Source of the DNA: RGIG4708 sp045633845
GTDB lineage: Bacteria > Bacillota > Clostridia > UMGS1810
DNA: 16,901 nucleotides
Direction of reading: 5' to 3'
NCBI GenBank assembly: GCA_045633845.1
Contig: JAZQZC010000042.1
Location: 1 to 16,901 of the forward strand
Positions within the stretch are counted from its first letter, which is position 1; each line of letters opens with the position of its first letter. Position numbers and translations under genes: made by a program. Below are positions 5,993-13,412 of this stretch, piece by piece. The notes beneath the pieces are model-generated. The model was not told where the DNA came from. It worked only from the letters and a program-made list of their open reading frames with translations, and searched no databases.

Positions 5993-8410
5993 TTGTACTA
6001 TATCAAGCTTGTCATCTGTTGCATCTATAACAATCTTTTTGCCTTTTTCGAGCTTTGCAGCAAGGAGATTGTCAGCAAGCATATCCTCAAGCTGTGTCTG
6101 AATAATGCGGCGAAGCGGACGCGCCCCGTACACATCGTCAAAGCCTGCCCTTGCAAGATGCGCAACTGCAGCGTCTGTGATTTCAATTTCATACCCAAGG
6201 CTTGCCATACGCTGGGCAGGGCCCTTAAGCATAATTTTTGCAATTTGCTCAATGTCGGGCTGAGTGAGCTTTCGGAACACTATTATTTCGTCAATACGGT
6301 TGATAAGCTCGGGGCGGAACACATTTTTGAGTTCGGAGAGTACCTGCTCTCTGATTTTGTTGTAATCCGCCTGGGCATCGTCGCCGCCGCCAAATCCAAG
6401 AGATTTTGCCCTTTGAGTAATGAGGCGTGCACCGATGTTGCTCGTCATAATTATGACAGTGTTTTTAAAATCTACCTTTCTGCCCTGAGAATCGGTAACA
6501 ATACCATCCTCTAAAATTTGCAAAAGAATGTTAAATACATCGGGGTGTGCTTTTTCTATTTCGTCAAAAAGCACTACCGAATAAGGCTTGCGGCGTATTT
6601 TTTCGGTAAGCTGTCCGCCTTCGTCGTAGCCTACATATCCCGGAGGGGAGCCGATAAGACGTGAAACAGTGTGCTTTTCCATATATTCGCTCATATCTAT
6701 GCGTATAATGGCATTTTCGTCACCAAACACCGCCTCGGCAAGAGCCTTGCAAAGCTCAGTTTTACCAACGCCTGTAGGTCCGAGGAATATAAACGAGCCT
6801 GTTGGTCTTTTGGGGTCTTTTAAGCCAACTCTGCCGCGGCGTATTGCCTTTGCAACTGCTGTAACGGCTTCATCCTGACCAACAACGCGGTTGTGGAGAA
6901 TTTTTTCCATATCAAGCAACCGCTGCTGCTCCTCACCTGCAAGCTTTTTAACAGGGATGCCTGTCCGCTCGGATATGATATCGCATATTTCGTCCTCGCC
7001 AACAACAAGTGACCCTTGCGAGTTTTTGCCTTTCCATTCATCCTTCATTTGTTTGAGCTGCTGAGCAATTTTGCCCTCTTCATCACGAAGTGATGCCGCA
7101 GCTTCATATTCCTGATTTTCGATAGCTTCTCTTTTTTTTGCACCTATTTCTTCAAGCTGTTTTTCTATAGTCTTGATTTCGGGCGGCGCAGTAAAAGCAG
7201 TAAGGCGTATTTTTGAAGATGCTTCATCTATAAGGTCGATTGCTTTGTCAGGCAAAAATCTGTCGGTAATATACCTGCTAGACAGCTTTGCACTTGCCTC
7301 AAGCGCTTCGTCTGTGATTGTAACCTTGTGATGCTCCTCATATTTTGGACGTATACCGCGAAGTATCTGCACAGTTTCAGAAACTGTTGGCTCGCCTACT
7401 ATAATGGGAGCAAAGCGGCGCTCCAGCGCAGAATCCTTTTCTATATGCTTGCGGTATTCGTCAAGAGTTGTAGCTCCAATAAGCTGAATGTCACCCCTGG
7501 CAAGCATAGGCTTTAAGATGTTTGCGGCATCCATTGCGCCCTCTGCACTGCCTGCGCCGATAAGGGTGTGCACTTCATCTATAAACAAAATTATGTTGCC
7601 GTCTTTTTTTACTTCGTCAAGGGCTTTTTTGATTCGCTCTTCAAATTCGCCGCGGTATTTTGTACCTGCAATAAGTGATGACAAATCAAGGGAAAATACA
7701 GTTTTGTTTTTGAGTATTTCGGGAATTGAGCCCTCTGCGATTTTTTGCGCCAGGCCTTCGGCAACGGCAGTTTTACCAACACCAGGTTCACCAATAAGGC
7801 AGGGGTTATTTTTTGTTCGGCGTGTAAGTATCTGAATAACTCTTGATATTTCTGCATCTCTGCCGATTATGGGGTCAAACTTGCCCTCTTTTGCCATTTT
7901 GGTAAGGTCGGCACCAAACTGTGTAAGGCTTTTTGCGCCCGATTTGCTGCTCATATGGGAGTGCTGTGAATCCTCGCCACCGTGAGCCGCTGCGTTAATC
8001 TCGTTTATAAGTGTATTGATATTGAGATTGAGGTCGCCTAAAATTTTTGCAGCAACACTTCTTCCCTCGCGCAGTATTGCAAGAAAAATATGCTCAGGTG
8101 CAATAAGCTGCGCACCGCTGCGGCGTGATTCGGTATGGCTCAGCTCAATTATTGTGCGGCTGCGGGGTGTAAAGGGAATTCTGCCCTCCGCCACACTTCC
8201 GTCGGGAGTTGTATATTCTGCAATTTTTTCACATACAGCTTCAAATGTAATGCCCTGACCCGCAAGCGCCTCGGCAACTGCAGATGTACCTTCCTTTGCA
8301 ATTGCTGCAAGAATGTGCTCCGAGCCCACATAGTTGTAGCCAAGCTCTCCTGCCACTTCTTCGGCAAGCTTAATTACATTTTGAGCTTTATCGTCAAATC
8401 TAGAGTTCAT
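5990..8410 (-). CDS. clpC: ATP-dependent Clp protease ATPase subunit ClpC
   Basis: 806-residue Hsp100 unfoldase that feeds substrates to the ClpP peptidase in the cytosol. The double Clp_N repeat covers about residues 1-145. AAA domain 1 has Walker A GEPGVGKT (207-214) and Walker B ILFIDEVH (274-281). The middle domain carries a UVR-type segment (about 426-448). AAA domain 2 has Walker A GPTGVGKT (544-551) and Walker B VVLFDEIEK (612-620). The LGF triplet at 671-673 is the ClpP-docking loop, so this is a ClpP-partner ATPase rather than a ClpB disaggregase. In Bacillota, ClpC with McsB-marked substrates degrades phosphoarginine proteins. It is the last gene of the ctsR operon, its start overlaps the mcsB stop by 11 bases, and it has an AAAGGATG ribosome binding site. 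Confidence 0.97.
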   Translation of the reverse strand: MNSRFDDKAQNVIKLAEEVAGELGYNYVGSEHILAAIAKEGTSAVAEALAGQGITFEAVCEKIAEYTTPDGSVAEGRIPFTPRSRTIIELSHTESRRSGAQLIAPEHIFLAILREGRSVAAKILGDLNLNINTLINEINAAAHGGEDSQHSHMSSKSGAKSLTQFGADLTKMAKEGKFDPIIGRDAEISRVIQILTRRTKNNPCLIGEPGVGKTAVAEGLAQKIAEGSIPEILKNKTVFSLDLSSLIAGTKYRGEFEERIKKALDEVKKDGNIILFIDEVHTLIGAGSAEGAMDAANILKPMLARGDIQLIGATTLDEYRKHIEKDSALERRFAPIIVGEPTVSETVQILRGIRPKYEEHHKVTITDEALEASAKLSSRYITDRFLPDKAIDLIDEASSKIRLTAFTAPPEIKTIEKQLEEIGAKKREAIENQEYEAAASLRDEEGKIAQQLKQMKDEWKGKNSQGSLVVGEDEICDIISERTGIPVKKLAGEEQQRLLDMEKILHNRVVGQDEAVTAVAKAIRRGRVGLKDPKRPTGSFIFLGPTGVGKTELCKALAEAVFGDENAIIRIDMSEYMEKHTVSRLIGSPPGYVGYDEGGQLTEKIRRKPYSVVLFDEIEKAHPDVFNILLQILEDGIVTDSQGRKVDFKNTVIIMTSNIGARLITQRAKSLGFGGGDDAQADYNKIREQVLSELKNVFRPELINRIDEIIVFRKLTQPDIEQIAKIMLKGPAQRMASLGYEIEITDAAVAHLARAGFDDVYGARPLRRIIQTQLEDMLADNLLAAKLEKGKKIVIDATDDKLDIVQ

Positions 8411-9416
8411 TTATATCATCCTTTCCAAGTTTTTGGCGTATAATTTTTGCCCTTGCAACGTCACGCTCAATGTCGCATCCGTCAAGAAAAGCAGGGGTAG
8501 TTTCTACCATAAGAGTGTTTACATCGGCACTTGTAATGCCTTTTATATATCCGCCCGCAATACCGAGGCGCAGGTTAGAAAGCAGCGTCATAAGCTCCTT
8601 GCTTTGCATAACTCTTGCATTTTGCAAAAGTCCGAGGCTTCGCATAACGCAGTCTTCTATTATAATACCCTTTTTGTCGGCAAGCTTGCCGCGGAGCTCA
8701 AACTCTTTTTCGATAATCTGATTTACTATTTTGCACACGTTGTCCATAAGCTCATTTTCACTTCGACCGAGAGTCACCTGATTGGAAATCTGAAAAATAT
8801 TTCCTGTTGACTTTGTGCCCTCGCCGTAAAGTCCGCGAACTGTAACGCCAAGCTTGCCTATGGTTGCAAAAAGCTTTTCTGCCATACCTGTTTCCACAAC
8901 TGCAGGCAGATGCATCATATATGACACTCTCATACCTGTACCCACATTTGTAAGGCAGGAGGTAAGGTAGCCGTATTTTTCGTTTACTGCATAATTGAGC
9001 CTGTCGGCAAGATAGTTGTCAAGCTTTTCCAGGCAATCGTATGCCTTTTGAGTCTGCTCTCCTGCAAAAATGCTCTGCAGCCTGATGTGGTCTTCTTCAT
9101 TAACCATTATGCTGATTGATTCATCCTCGCTGATAAACACCGCTGCAGGAATTTTGATTTTGCGCATATCGGGGCTTACATACCTTGATTCTATAAGCTT
9201 TGACAGCTCTTTTTCACTGATTGATGCAATGTCTATACGATTAAATTTGATGCTGAGCATTTTAAGGGCATCGTCAACCATATCTACAACCTGCTGTGCC
9301 TGCTCCTTTGAAATTTTGTTGGGGAACGGAATTCCCTTTATGTTTCGGGCAAGGCGCACTCTTGTGCTGAGCACCACGTCACTGTTATTGCCGATATCTG
9401 TGTACCATTTAGGCAT
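8400..9416 (-). CDS. mcsB: Protein-arginine kinase McsB
   Basis: 338 residues. It is related to phosphagen kinases but phosphorylates arginines on proteins, including CtsR, marking them for ClpC-ClpP. The STRVRLARN block (17-25) is the nucleotide-binding region, and SCLTNVGTG holds the catalytic cysteine C154. RDVARA (318-323) matches the RDxxRA phosphoarginine pocket that allosterically activates the enzyme. An in-frame GTG at 9425 would add MTA, but that GTG is part of the GGAGGTG ribosome binding site. The ATG at 9416, eight bases after GGAGG, is therefore the better start. It overlaps mcsA by 8 bases and clpC by 11, which implies translational coupling inside the operon. Confidence 0.96.
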   Translation of the reverse strand: MPKWYTDIGNNSDVVLSTRVRLARNIKGIPFPNKISKEQAQQVVDMVDDALKMLSIKFNRIDIASISEKELSKLIESRYVSPDMRKIKIPAAVFISEDESISIMVNEEDHIRLQSIFAGEQTQKAYDCLEKLDNYLADRLNYAVNEKYGYLTSCLTNVGTGMRVSYMMHLPAVVETGMAEKLFATIGKLGVTVRGLYGEGTKSTGNIFQISNQVTLGRSENELMDNVCKIVNQIIEKEFELRGKLADKKGIIIEDCVMRSLGLLQNARVMQSKELMTLLSNLRLGIAGGYIKGITSADVNTLMVETTPAFLDGCDIERDVARAKIIRQKLGKDDINEL

Positions 9417-9912
9417 TGCTGTCACCTCCGTTTTCCTGCTGCTTTATTTCATCGCGGATTTTTGCCGCATCCTCGTAACGTTCGTCAAATATCGCCTGCT
9501 TGAGCTGTGCCTTTAAACTTTTCAGCATATTTGCTTTTTGAATTTTTTCGCCCTTTTCGCCTGCGATTTTACCCTTGTGAATTGTGGCAGGCTGAATTCG
9601 TGAGAGAATTTTTTCCACATCTGCTGCAAACACATCGTAGCAATCGCTGCAGCCTACAAAGCCGCTCTTTTTAAACTGCTCGTGAGTGGTTCCACAGGTT
9701 TTGCACACAACCTCGCCTCCTATATGCTCAGGCTTTAAAACATTAAAAAAGTCGCTGAGCATATCCTCAAAGCCAAATGTGGGCTCTGCACCGCCAAGGT
9801 AACCAAGCTGCGTTGCACACTCATTGCAGAGATGCAGCTCCGACAGCTTGCCGGCGGAAATTTTTTTATAATGGAAATTTGCTTCACGCTGTTTACAATG
9901 TGAACATAACAT
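9409..9912 (-). CDS. mcsA: McsA, zinc-finger activator of McsB
   Basis: 167 residues. Two CxxC-CxxC zinc sites are visible: C3/C6 with C29/C32, and C70/C73 with C88/C91. A C-terminal UVR motif (about 131-159, with FDERYEDAAKIRDEI) matches the region shared with UvrB/UvrC and the ClpC middle domain. McsA activates the kinase McsB and tunes CtsR release. It is slightly shorter than the Bacillus subtilis protein but keeps all the recognisable parts. It follows ctsR by 13 bases with an AAGGAGG ribosome binding site and overlaps mcsB, as expected for this operon. Confidence 0.95.
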   Translation of the reverse strand: MLCSHCKQREANFHYKKISAGKLSELHLCNECATQLGYLGGAEPTFGFEDMLSDFFNVLKPEHIGGEVVCKTCGTTHEQFKKSGFVGCSDCYDVFAADVEKILSRIQPATIHKGKIAGEKGEKIQKANMLKSLKAQLKQAIFDERYEDAAKIRDEIKQQENGGDSNA

Positions 9913-9925
9913 AATTATTGCCTCC

Positions 9926-10375
9926 TTATACGAATAATAAAAGTAAATTTTTAAAAATACTTGCTCTTATCCTGTTTCGTGCCTGACCGTCTGCAACTAC
10001 CGAAAGCGAATTGTTTGAGCACGCCGCCATAATAATTTTGGCTTCATCTGCCGACATAATACCTTTTACATACAAAGTATTGACAATTGCCTCCACCGTC
10101 ATAACATCAACGCTTTGCCCTACACTGTTTATAATGTGCATTATCTGCTCATTTCTGCCAAGGTTGATGCGGGTAATTTTGATATGACCTCCACCGCCGC
10201 GGCGGCTTTCTACAACATATCCGCGCTCTGTGGTAAAGCGAGTTGATATGACATAATTTATTTGTGACGGAACGCAGTTAAAATATTGTGCAAGCTCATT
10301 GCGCTTTAACTCAATGCTTGTTCGCTCGTCAAACATTTCTCTTATAAAATTTTCAATACTGTCGCTTATTTTCAT
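9926..10375 (-). CDS. ctsR: Transcriptional repressor CtsR
   Basis: 149 residues, normal for CtsR. The N-terminal winged helix-turn-helix (about 1-70) includes the wing RRGGGGHIKI (58-67). Its four-glycine loop is the known heat-sensing element, and the adjacent arginines are the type that McsB phosphorylates. The C-terminal part (about 75-149) is the dimerisation domain. CtsR represses class III heat-shock genes by binding direct heptads RGTCAAA-NAN-RGTCAAA. A perfect copy of that site lies over the transcription start of this gene (10542-10558), so the operon is autoregulated. The ribosome binding site is AAGGAGAG. The operon order ctsR-mcsA-mcsB-clpC is the classical one. Confidence 0.97.
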   Translation of the reverse strand: MKISDSIENFIREMFDERTSIELKRNELAQYFNCVPSQINYVISTRFTTERGYVVESRRGGGGHIKITRINLGRNEQIMHIINSVGQSVDVMTVEAIVNTLYVKGIMSADEAKIIMAACSNNSLSVVADGQARNRIRASIFKNLLLLFV

Positions 10376-10498
10376 TTTAACTCTCCTTGACTTTAATTTT
10401 TAAGATAAACAAAAAATCATATTTTCAAATCATACAAAAATTCATCAAATAACTTAAAATTTAAACCTACCTTTTGGTGGCTTTGTAATGTAGAAAAT

Positions 10499-10515
10499 TG
10501 TCAAAGTCAGGTAAA
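10499..10515 (+). promoter_or_regulatory. Degenerate second CtsR-like half site in the ctsR leader
   Basis: TGTCAAA-GTC-AGGTAAA, in the orientation opposite to the main operator and about 45 bases inside the transcript. The first heptad matches at six of seven positions and the second at five of seven. The spacer centre is T rather than A. It may be a low-affinity auxiliary site. Confidence 0.25.
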
Positions 10516-10535
10516 TTCGACACTTTGCCAACTTT

Positions 10536-10563
10536 TTTGACTTTGACTTTCTTTGACCTTGAC
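10536..10563 (-). promoter_or_regulatory. CtsR operator
   Basis: On the minus strand GGTCAAA-GAA-AGTCAAA (plus positions 10542-10558) is an exact match to the CtsR consensus RGTCAAA-NAN-RGTCAAA. Extra GTCAA units flank it on both sides (10536-10541 and 10559-10563), giving four copies in 28 bases. The site begins about nine bases downstream of the -10, so bound CtsR would cover the start point. Confidence 0.93.
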
Positions 10564-10566
10564 TGA

Positions 10567-10595
10567 ATTATATATCATAACCTTCATTTTGTCAA
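10567..10595 (-). promoter_or_regulatory. ctsR operon promoter
   Basis: Perfect TTGACA (10590-10595) and perfect TATAAT (10567-10572) with a 17-base spacer on the minus strand. The start falls near 10560, giving a leader of about 185 bases that begins within the CtsR operator. Confidence 0.93.
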
Positions 10596-10619
10596 GTGTT
10601 TTTTTAAAAAAATTTTGTT

Positions 10620-11195
10620 GCAAATTTATTTTGAATAAGCCCAGAAATTTTTGTGAATAATTTTTTGAAAATTTTGTTGACAAGGCTCAAACTCAGTATT
10701 TATGCGGCTTTGAAGGCAATTTAAATTTCATTCCGCATCCCACCTTCAAATAATTTGAAGCAAAATGCGAGTTACAAAAGCTCCCCTCTCAAAAATATTA
10801 TGTAAACCAAAAATGCGCAAAAAAATTCCACAAAATCAATGTTGATAACTTAAATTTTTGAGGTTTTTAACGTTTAAAAATGTGGATAAAAATGTGGATA
10901 TGTGGATTAAATCCCATAAAATCGGGGTTTTACAAATTGTCATTATCAACATCCATCTAAAAATTTTTGTCACTTTATATGTTATTTTCTGCCGCCCTTT
11001 TGGGTAACATAATCATATAAAATTATGCAGTTATTTTTTACATAAAATATATTCCAAGCAATAAAAAATACATCAAAAATTTTTAACTCAAAAAATTTTC
11101 GGCAATTTGTACAAAACAAACGGCAATTGGCGCTATTGTGCATACAAGACTTATATTCATCTCACATACGAACCGATTTTGCGGAATTTTCTATA
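10620..11195. other. Gene-free AT-rich region with a DnaA-box cluster (candidate origin)
   Basis: No coding region is visible. DnaA-box-like 9-mers (consensus TTATNCACA) are as follows. TGTGAATAA (10652-10660) matches fully, as TTATTCACA on the minus strand. TGTGGATAA (10881-10889) is an exact TTATCCACA on the minus strand. One-mismatch copies are TGTTGATAA (10840-10848), TGTGGATAT (10893-10901), TGTGGATTA (10901-10909) and, in the other orientation, TTATCAACA (10943-10951). Very AT-rich DNA (about 10955-11100) lies beside the cluster, as expected for an unwinding element. Inverted repeats occur at 10702-10760. The region sits where leftward and rightward gene blocks part. It could be oriC separated from dnaA, a secondary DnaA-binding locus, or a DnaA-regulated control region. 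I did not find a convincing DnaA-trio. Confidence 0.55.
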
Positions 11196-11197
11196 AT

Positions 11198-11228
11198 GCA
11201 AAAACGAACCCTGATTTTTCAGGGTTCG
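11198..11228 (-). terminator. rsmA terminator
   Basis: On the minus strand the 10-bp stem CGAACCCTGA/TCAGGGTTCG (11205-11228) with a four-base loop is followed by a TTTTTGC run (11198-11204). It begins 13 bases beyond the rsmA stop. Confidence 0.9.
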
Positions 11229-11240
11229 CAAATTTTACAA

Positions 11241-12101
11241 TTATTCAAAAAGCTTTTGAGTCAGAGTCGCAAATTCTTGTATACTGAGTGTTTCACCACG
11301 ACGTTTTTCGTCTATGCCTAGACTTTTCATTGCTTCAACAATAAACTGCTTGTCCTTTGCAACTACGCCGCTGTTTGACAACGCATTAAGGAGGGTCTTT
11401 CGCCTTTGGGCAAATGCAGCCTTTACAACTGCAAAAAATCTGCCCTTGTCAGACACCTTAACGGCAGGCTCGCCGCGCATTTTGAGCATAATTACCGAAG
11501 AGCTTACCTTTGGCTGGGGTATAAAGCAGCTTGGCGGAACATTGCATATTACCTCGCTCTCACAGTAAAAGTTTACCGCAACTGTAAGGGAGCCGTAGTC
11601 CTTTGTGGCAGGCTTTGCCGCAATGCGGTCGGCAACCTCTTTTTGTATCATAATAACAAGCATATCCACAGGCAGCTCCTGCTCAATAAGTGCCATAATT
11701 ATGGGAGTTGTTATATAATAAGGCAGGTTTGCCACAACCTTAACTCTCTCATCACCAAACTCATCTTTTATAAGTGCTTTTATATCTGTTTTGAGTATGT
11801 CGGCATTAATTATTTTTAAATTGTCAAATTCCTTTGTGTTATCTGTCAGTATAGGTATAACAGTTTCGTCAATTTCCACCGATACAACCTTTTTTGCATT
11901 AAGGCAAAGCTGCTGAGTAAGAGTGCCAAAGCCGGGGCCTATTTCTATTACATTTATATCTTTGTCTATACCCGCGCCGCAAATCATATCCTCCAGCACG
12001 CTGTCACTTATCAAAAAGTTTTGCCCAAGCGACTTGGAAAACCTAAAGCCGCTGTCTGCAAGTATCTGTTTTATCACCTGAGGTGATGTAAGCTGTTTCA
12101 T
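11241..12101 (-). CDS. rsmA: 16S rRNA dimethyladenosine transferase RsmA (KsgA)
   Basis: 286 residues. It dimethylates the two adjacent adenosines near the 3' end of 16S rRNA (A1518/A1519 in E. coli numbering) late in small-subunit assembly, using SAM. It shows the LGQNFL signature (25-30), the SAM-binding motif IEIGPGFG (52-59) and the catalytic NLPYY (125-129). An upstream in-frame ATG at 12137 would add twelve residues (MVQLINKKEVNK). I chose 12101 because an AAGGAAGTG ribosome binding site sits just before it and because the longer start would lie only a few bases from the likely transcription start. It is transcribed alone, without the rnmV that often precedes it in Bacillota, and ends at its own terminator. 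Confidence 0.96.
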   Translation of the reverse strand: MKQLTSPQVIKQILADSGFRFSKSLGQNFLISDSVLEDMICGAGIDKDINVIEIGPGFGTLTQQLCLNAKKVVSVEIDETVIPILTDNTKEFDNLKIINADILKTDIKALIKDEFGDERVKVVANLPYYITTPIIMALIEQELPVDMLVIMIQKEVADRIAAKPATKDYGSLTVAVNFYCESEVICNVPPSCFIPQPKVSSSVIMLKMRGEPAVKVSDKGRFFAVVKAAFAQRRKTLLNALSNSGVVAKDKQFIVEAMKSLGIDEKRRGETLSIQEFATLTQKLFE

Positions 12102-12127
12102 TTTGTTCACTTCCTTTTTATTAATTA

Positions 12128-12157
12128 ATTGTACCACAATTATCAGTTGATGCGCAA
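12128..12157 (-). promoter_or_regulatory. rsmA promoter (extended -10)
   Basis: Minus-strand TACAAT (12128-12133) preceded by TGG forms an extended -10. A partial -35, TTGCGC (12152-12157), sits 18 bases upstream. The transcript would start near 12121, only about 20 bases before the chosen start codon. Confidence 0.55.
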
Positions 12158-12242
12158 CCCTTGTGACTAATTTGTAAAATATTTTGTATTATCATTGCTT
12201 TTTGTCACTAAATATAGTAGTATTAATATATGAGGTGACAAT

Positions 12243-13202
12243 ATGGAATGGATTAAAGTTACAATATATACCACAAGCGAGGGTATAGACACAATATGCG
12301 ACAAGCTTTACGATATGGGAATTACAGGCACTCAGATAGAGGACGAGGCAGAGTTTACCGAGTTTTTGGAGCAAAACAAAAAGTACTGGGACTATGTTGA
12401 CGACGAGCTGCTTGAGGCAAAAAAAGGCGAGACAAAGGTTATTGTTTACATAGAAAATAACGAATCGGCTTTTGAGCAGATTAATGCCGTAAAAGCAATG
12501 GCACAGTCACTAAAGGGAATTGACGGCATTGGCACACTCAATGTGGAAACAGACGGAATTAATGAGGAGGATTGGGCAAACAACTGGAAAGCATATTTCA
12601 AGCCAATAAAAATAGGCGAAAAAATACTTATTCAGCCCGAGTGGGAAAAGTACAAAGGGCAAACAGACCGCATTGTGTTTACAGTTAACCCCGGGCTCAC
12701 ATTCGGCACAGGTACTCACAACAGTACCAAGCTGTGTATTGCAGAGCTTGAAAAGGTGATAGACAGCAGCACAAATATGATAGATATAGGCTGCGGCAGC
12801 GGAATTCTTTCTATTATATCTTTGCTTTTGGGAGCAAAAGATGCAGTTGCCCTTGACATTGACCCTAACTCAGTGCACGTGGCATACGAAAATGCAGACA
12901 TCAACGGCGTTGACAAAAACACTTACCACGTGTATGCAGGTGACATTCTGAAAGACAAGCAGCTGCTTAACAAAATCGGCGGTCAAAAATATGATGTTGT
13001 AGTGGCAAACATAGTGGCAGACGTAATTATTGAGCTTTTGCCGACTGTAAAAAGCATTATTGCAAATGGCGGCACATTTATATGCTCTGGCATTATAAAT
13101 GAACGCCTGATTGATGTGACAAATGCAATGAACAACCAAAACATTGTTGTAGACAAAACCGTTACCGACGGCGAATGGTCTGCAGTTGTGTGCAAATTCT
13201 AA
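12243..13202 (+). CDS. prmA: Ribosomal protein L11 methyltransferase
   Basis: 319 residues. It trimethylates amino groups of ribosomal protein L11 using SAM. The N-terminal domain (about 1-100) is the L11-binding part. WANNWK (111-116) marks the linker, followed by NPGLTFGTGTHNST (149-162), the PrmA-specific substrate and cofactor loop. The methyltransferase fold has DIGCGSG (181-187), the acidic ALDIDP (203-208) and the ANIVADVI stretch (255-262). The start at 12243 has GAGGTG at 12232-12237. It is the first gene of the rightward block and is divergent from rsmA. No clear promoter hexamers could be assigned; the stretch 12160-12230 is AT-rich. The next gene, rsmE, has a separate leader with its own promoter elements. 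Confidence 0.96.
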   Translation: MEWIKVTIYTTSEGIDTICDKLYDMGITGTQIEDEAEFTEFLEQNKKYWDYVDDELLEAKKGETKVIVYIENNESAFEQINAVKAMAQSLKGIDGIGTLNVETDGINEEDWANNWKAYFKPIKIGEKILIQPEWEKYKGQTDRIVFTVNPGLTFGTGTHNSTKLCIAELEKVIDSSTNMIDIGCGSGILSIISLLLGAKDAVALDIDPNSVHVAYENADINGVDKNTYHVYAGDILKDKQLLNKIGGQKYDVVVANIVADVIIELLPTVKSIIANGGTFICSGIINERLIDVTNAMNNQNIVVDKTVTDGEWSAVVCKF

Positions 13203-13220
13203 ATAAATTTACTATAATAC

Positions 13221-13251
13221 TTGACGAACCATATGGGTAATGTGGTATAAT
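13221..13251 (+). promoter_or_regulatory. Promoter upstream of rsmE (distal)
   Basis: TTGACG (13221-13226) and a perfect TATAAT (13246-13251) preceded by TGTGG (extended -10), with a long 19-base spacer. It lies just after prmA and upstream of the hairpin cluster, about 150 bases before rsmE. Confidence 0.6.
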
Positions 13252-13261
13252 ATACACATAG

Positions 13262-13363
13262 TACCTTGCCAAGCAAGGCACGGAGCTATCGCTCCATCGT
13301 GCTTGCGCACGTATGCGCTATTGACGGCTGCGTAAAAATGCCCTTGCAAGCAAGCATTTTTAC
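13262..13363. repeat. GC-rich cluster of nested hairpins, REP-like
   Basis: About 100 bases hold several inverted repeats. CCTTGC-CAA-GCAAGG (13264-13278) overlaps a larger imperfect hairpin (13273-13306), in which GCAAG, CACG and GAGC on the left pair with CTTGC, CGTG and GCTC on the right. CGTGC-TTGC-GCACG (13298-13311) is an alternative fold. GTAAAAATGC/GCATTTTTAC (13332-13363) is a 10-bp stem whose loop again contains TTGC/GCAA. The base composition is clearly richer in GC than the flanks. It lies between two -10 elements with nearly the same sequence, which suggests an inserted intergenic repeat. Confidence 0.6.
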
Positions 13364-13369
13364 TTATGG

Positions 13370-13375
13370 TATAAT
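13370..13375 (+). promoter_or_regulatory. Proximal -10 element of rsmE
   Basis: A perfect TATAAT preceded by TATGG (extended -10), 37 bases before the rsmE start. No good -35 is present at normal spacing, where the arm of the 13332-13363 hairpin lies. It repeats the TRTGGTATAAT seen at the distal promoter. Confidence 0.55.
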
Positions 13376-13412
13376 GAAATAATAATTATTGTAATTCCTT
13401 AAGGAGTAATTT

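Noticed and set aside
5993..6514. 173-residue open frame on the plus strand
   Set aside because: It is antisense to the 3' part of clpC; a by-product of codon bias in the real gene.
9417..9425. GTG start giving mcsB three extra residues
   Set aside because: The GTG is part of the GGAGGTG ribosome binding site that serves the ATG at 9416.
10955..11100. DnaA-trio (repeated TAG/TAA triplets) next to the DnaA boxes
   Set aside because: The AT-rich stretch has no clear run of trio triplets adjoining a box in the right orientation, so I do not claim one.
12102..12137. Longer rsmA start at 12137
   Set aside because: It has no ribosome binding site and lies almost at the predicted transcription start; AAGGAAGTG precedes the ATG at 12101.
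13262..13363. rsmE leader as a known riboswitch
   Set aside because: The hairpins are simple inverted repeats and no conserved riboswitch core could be recognised.
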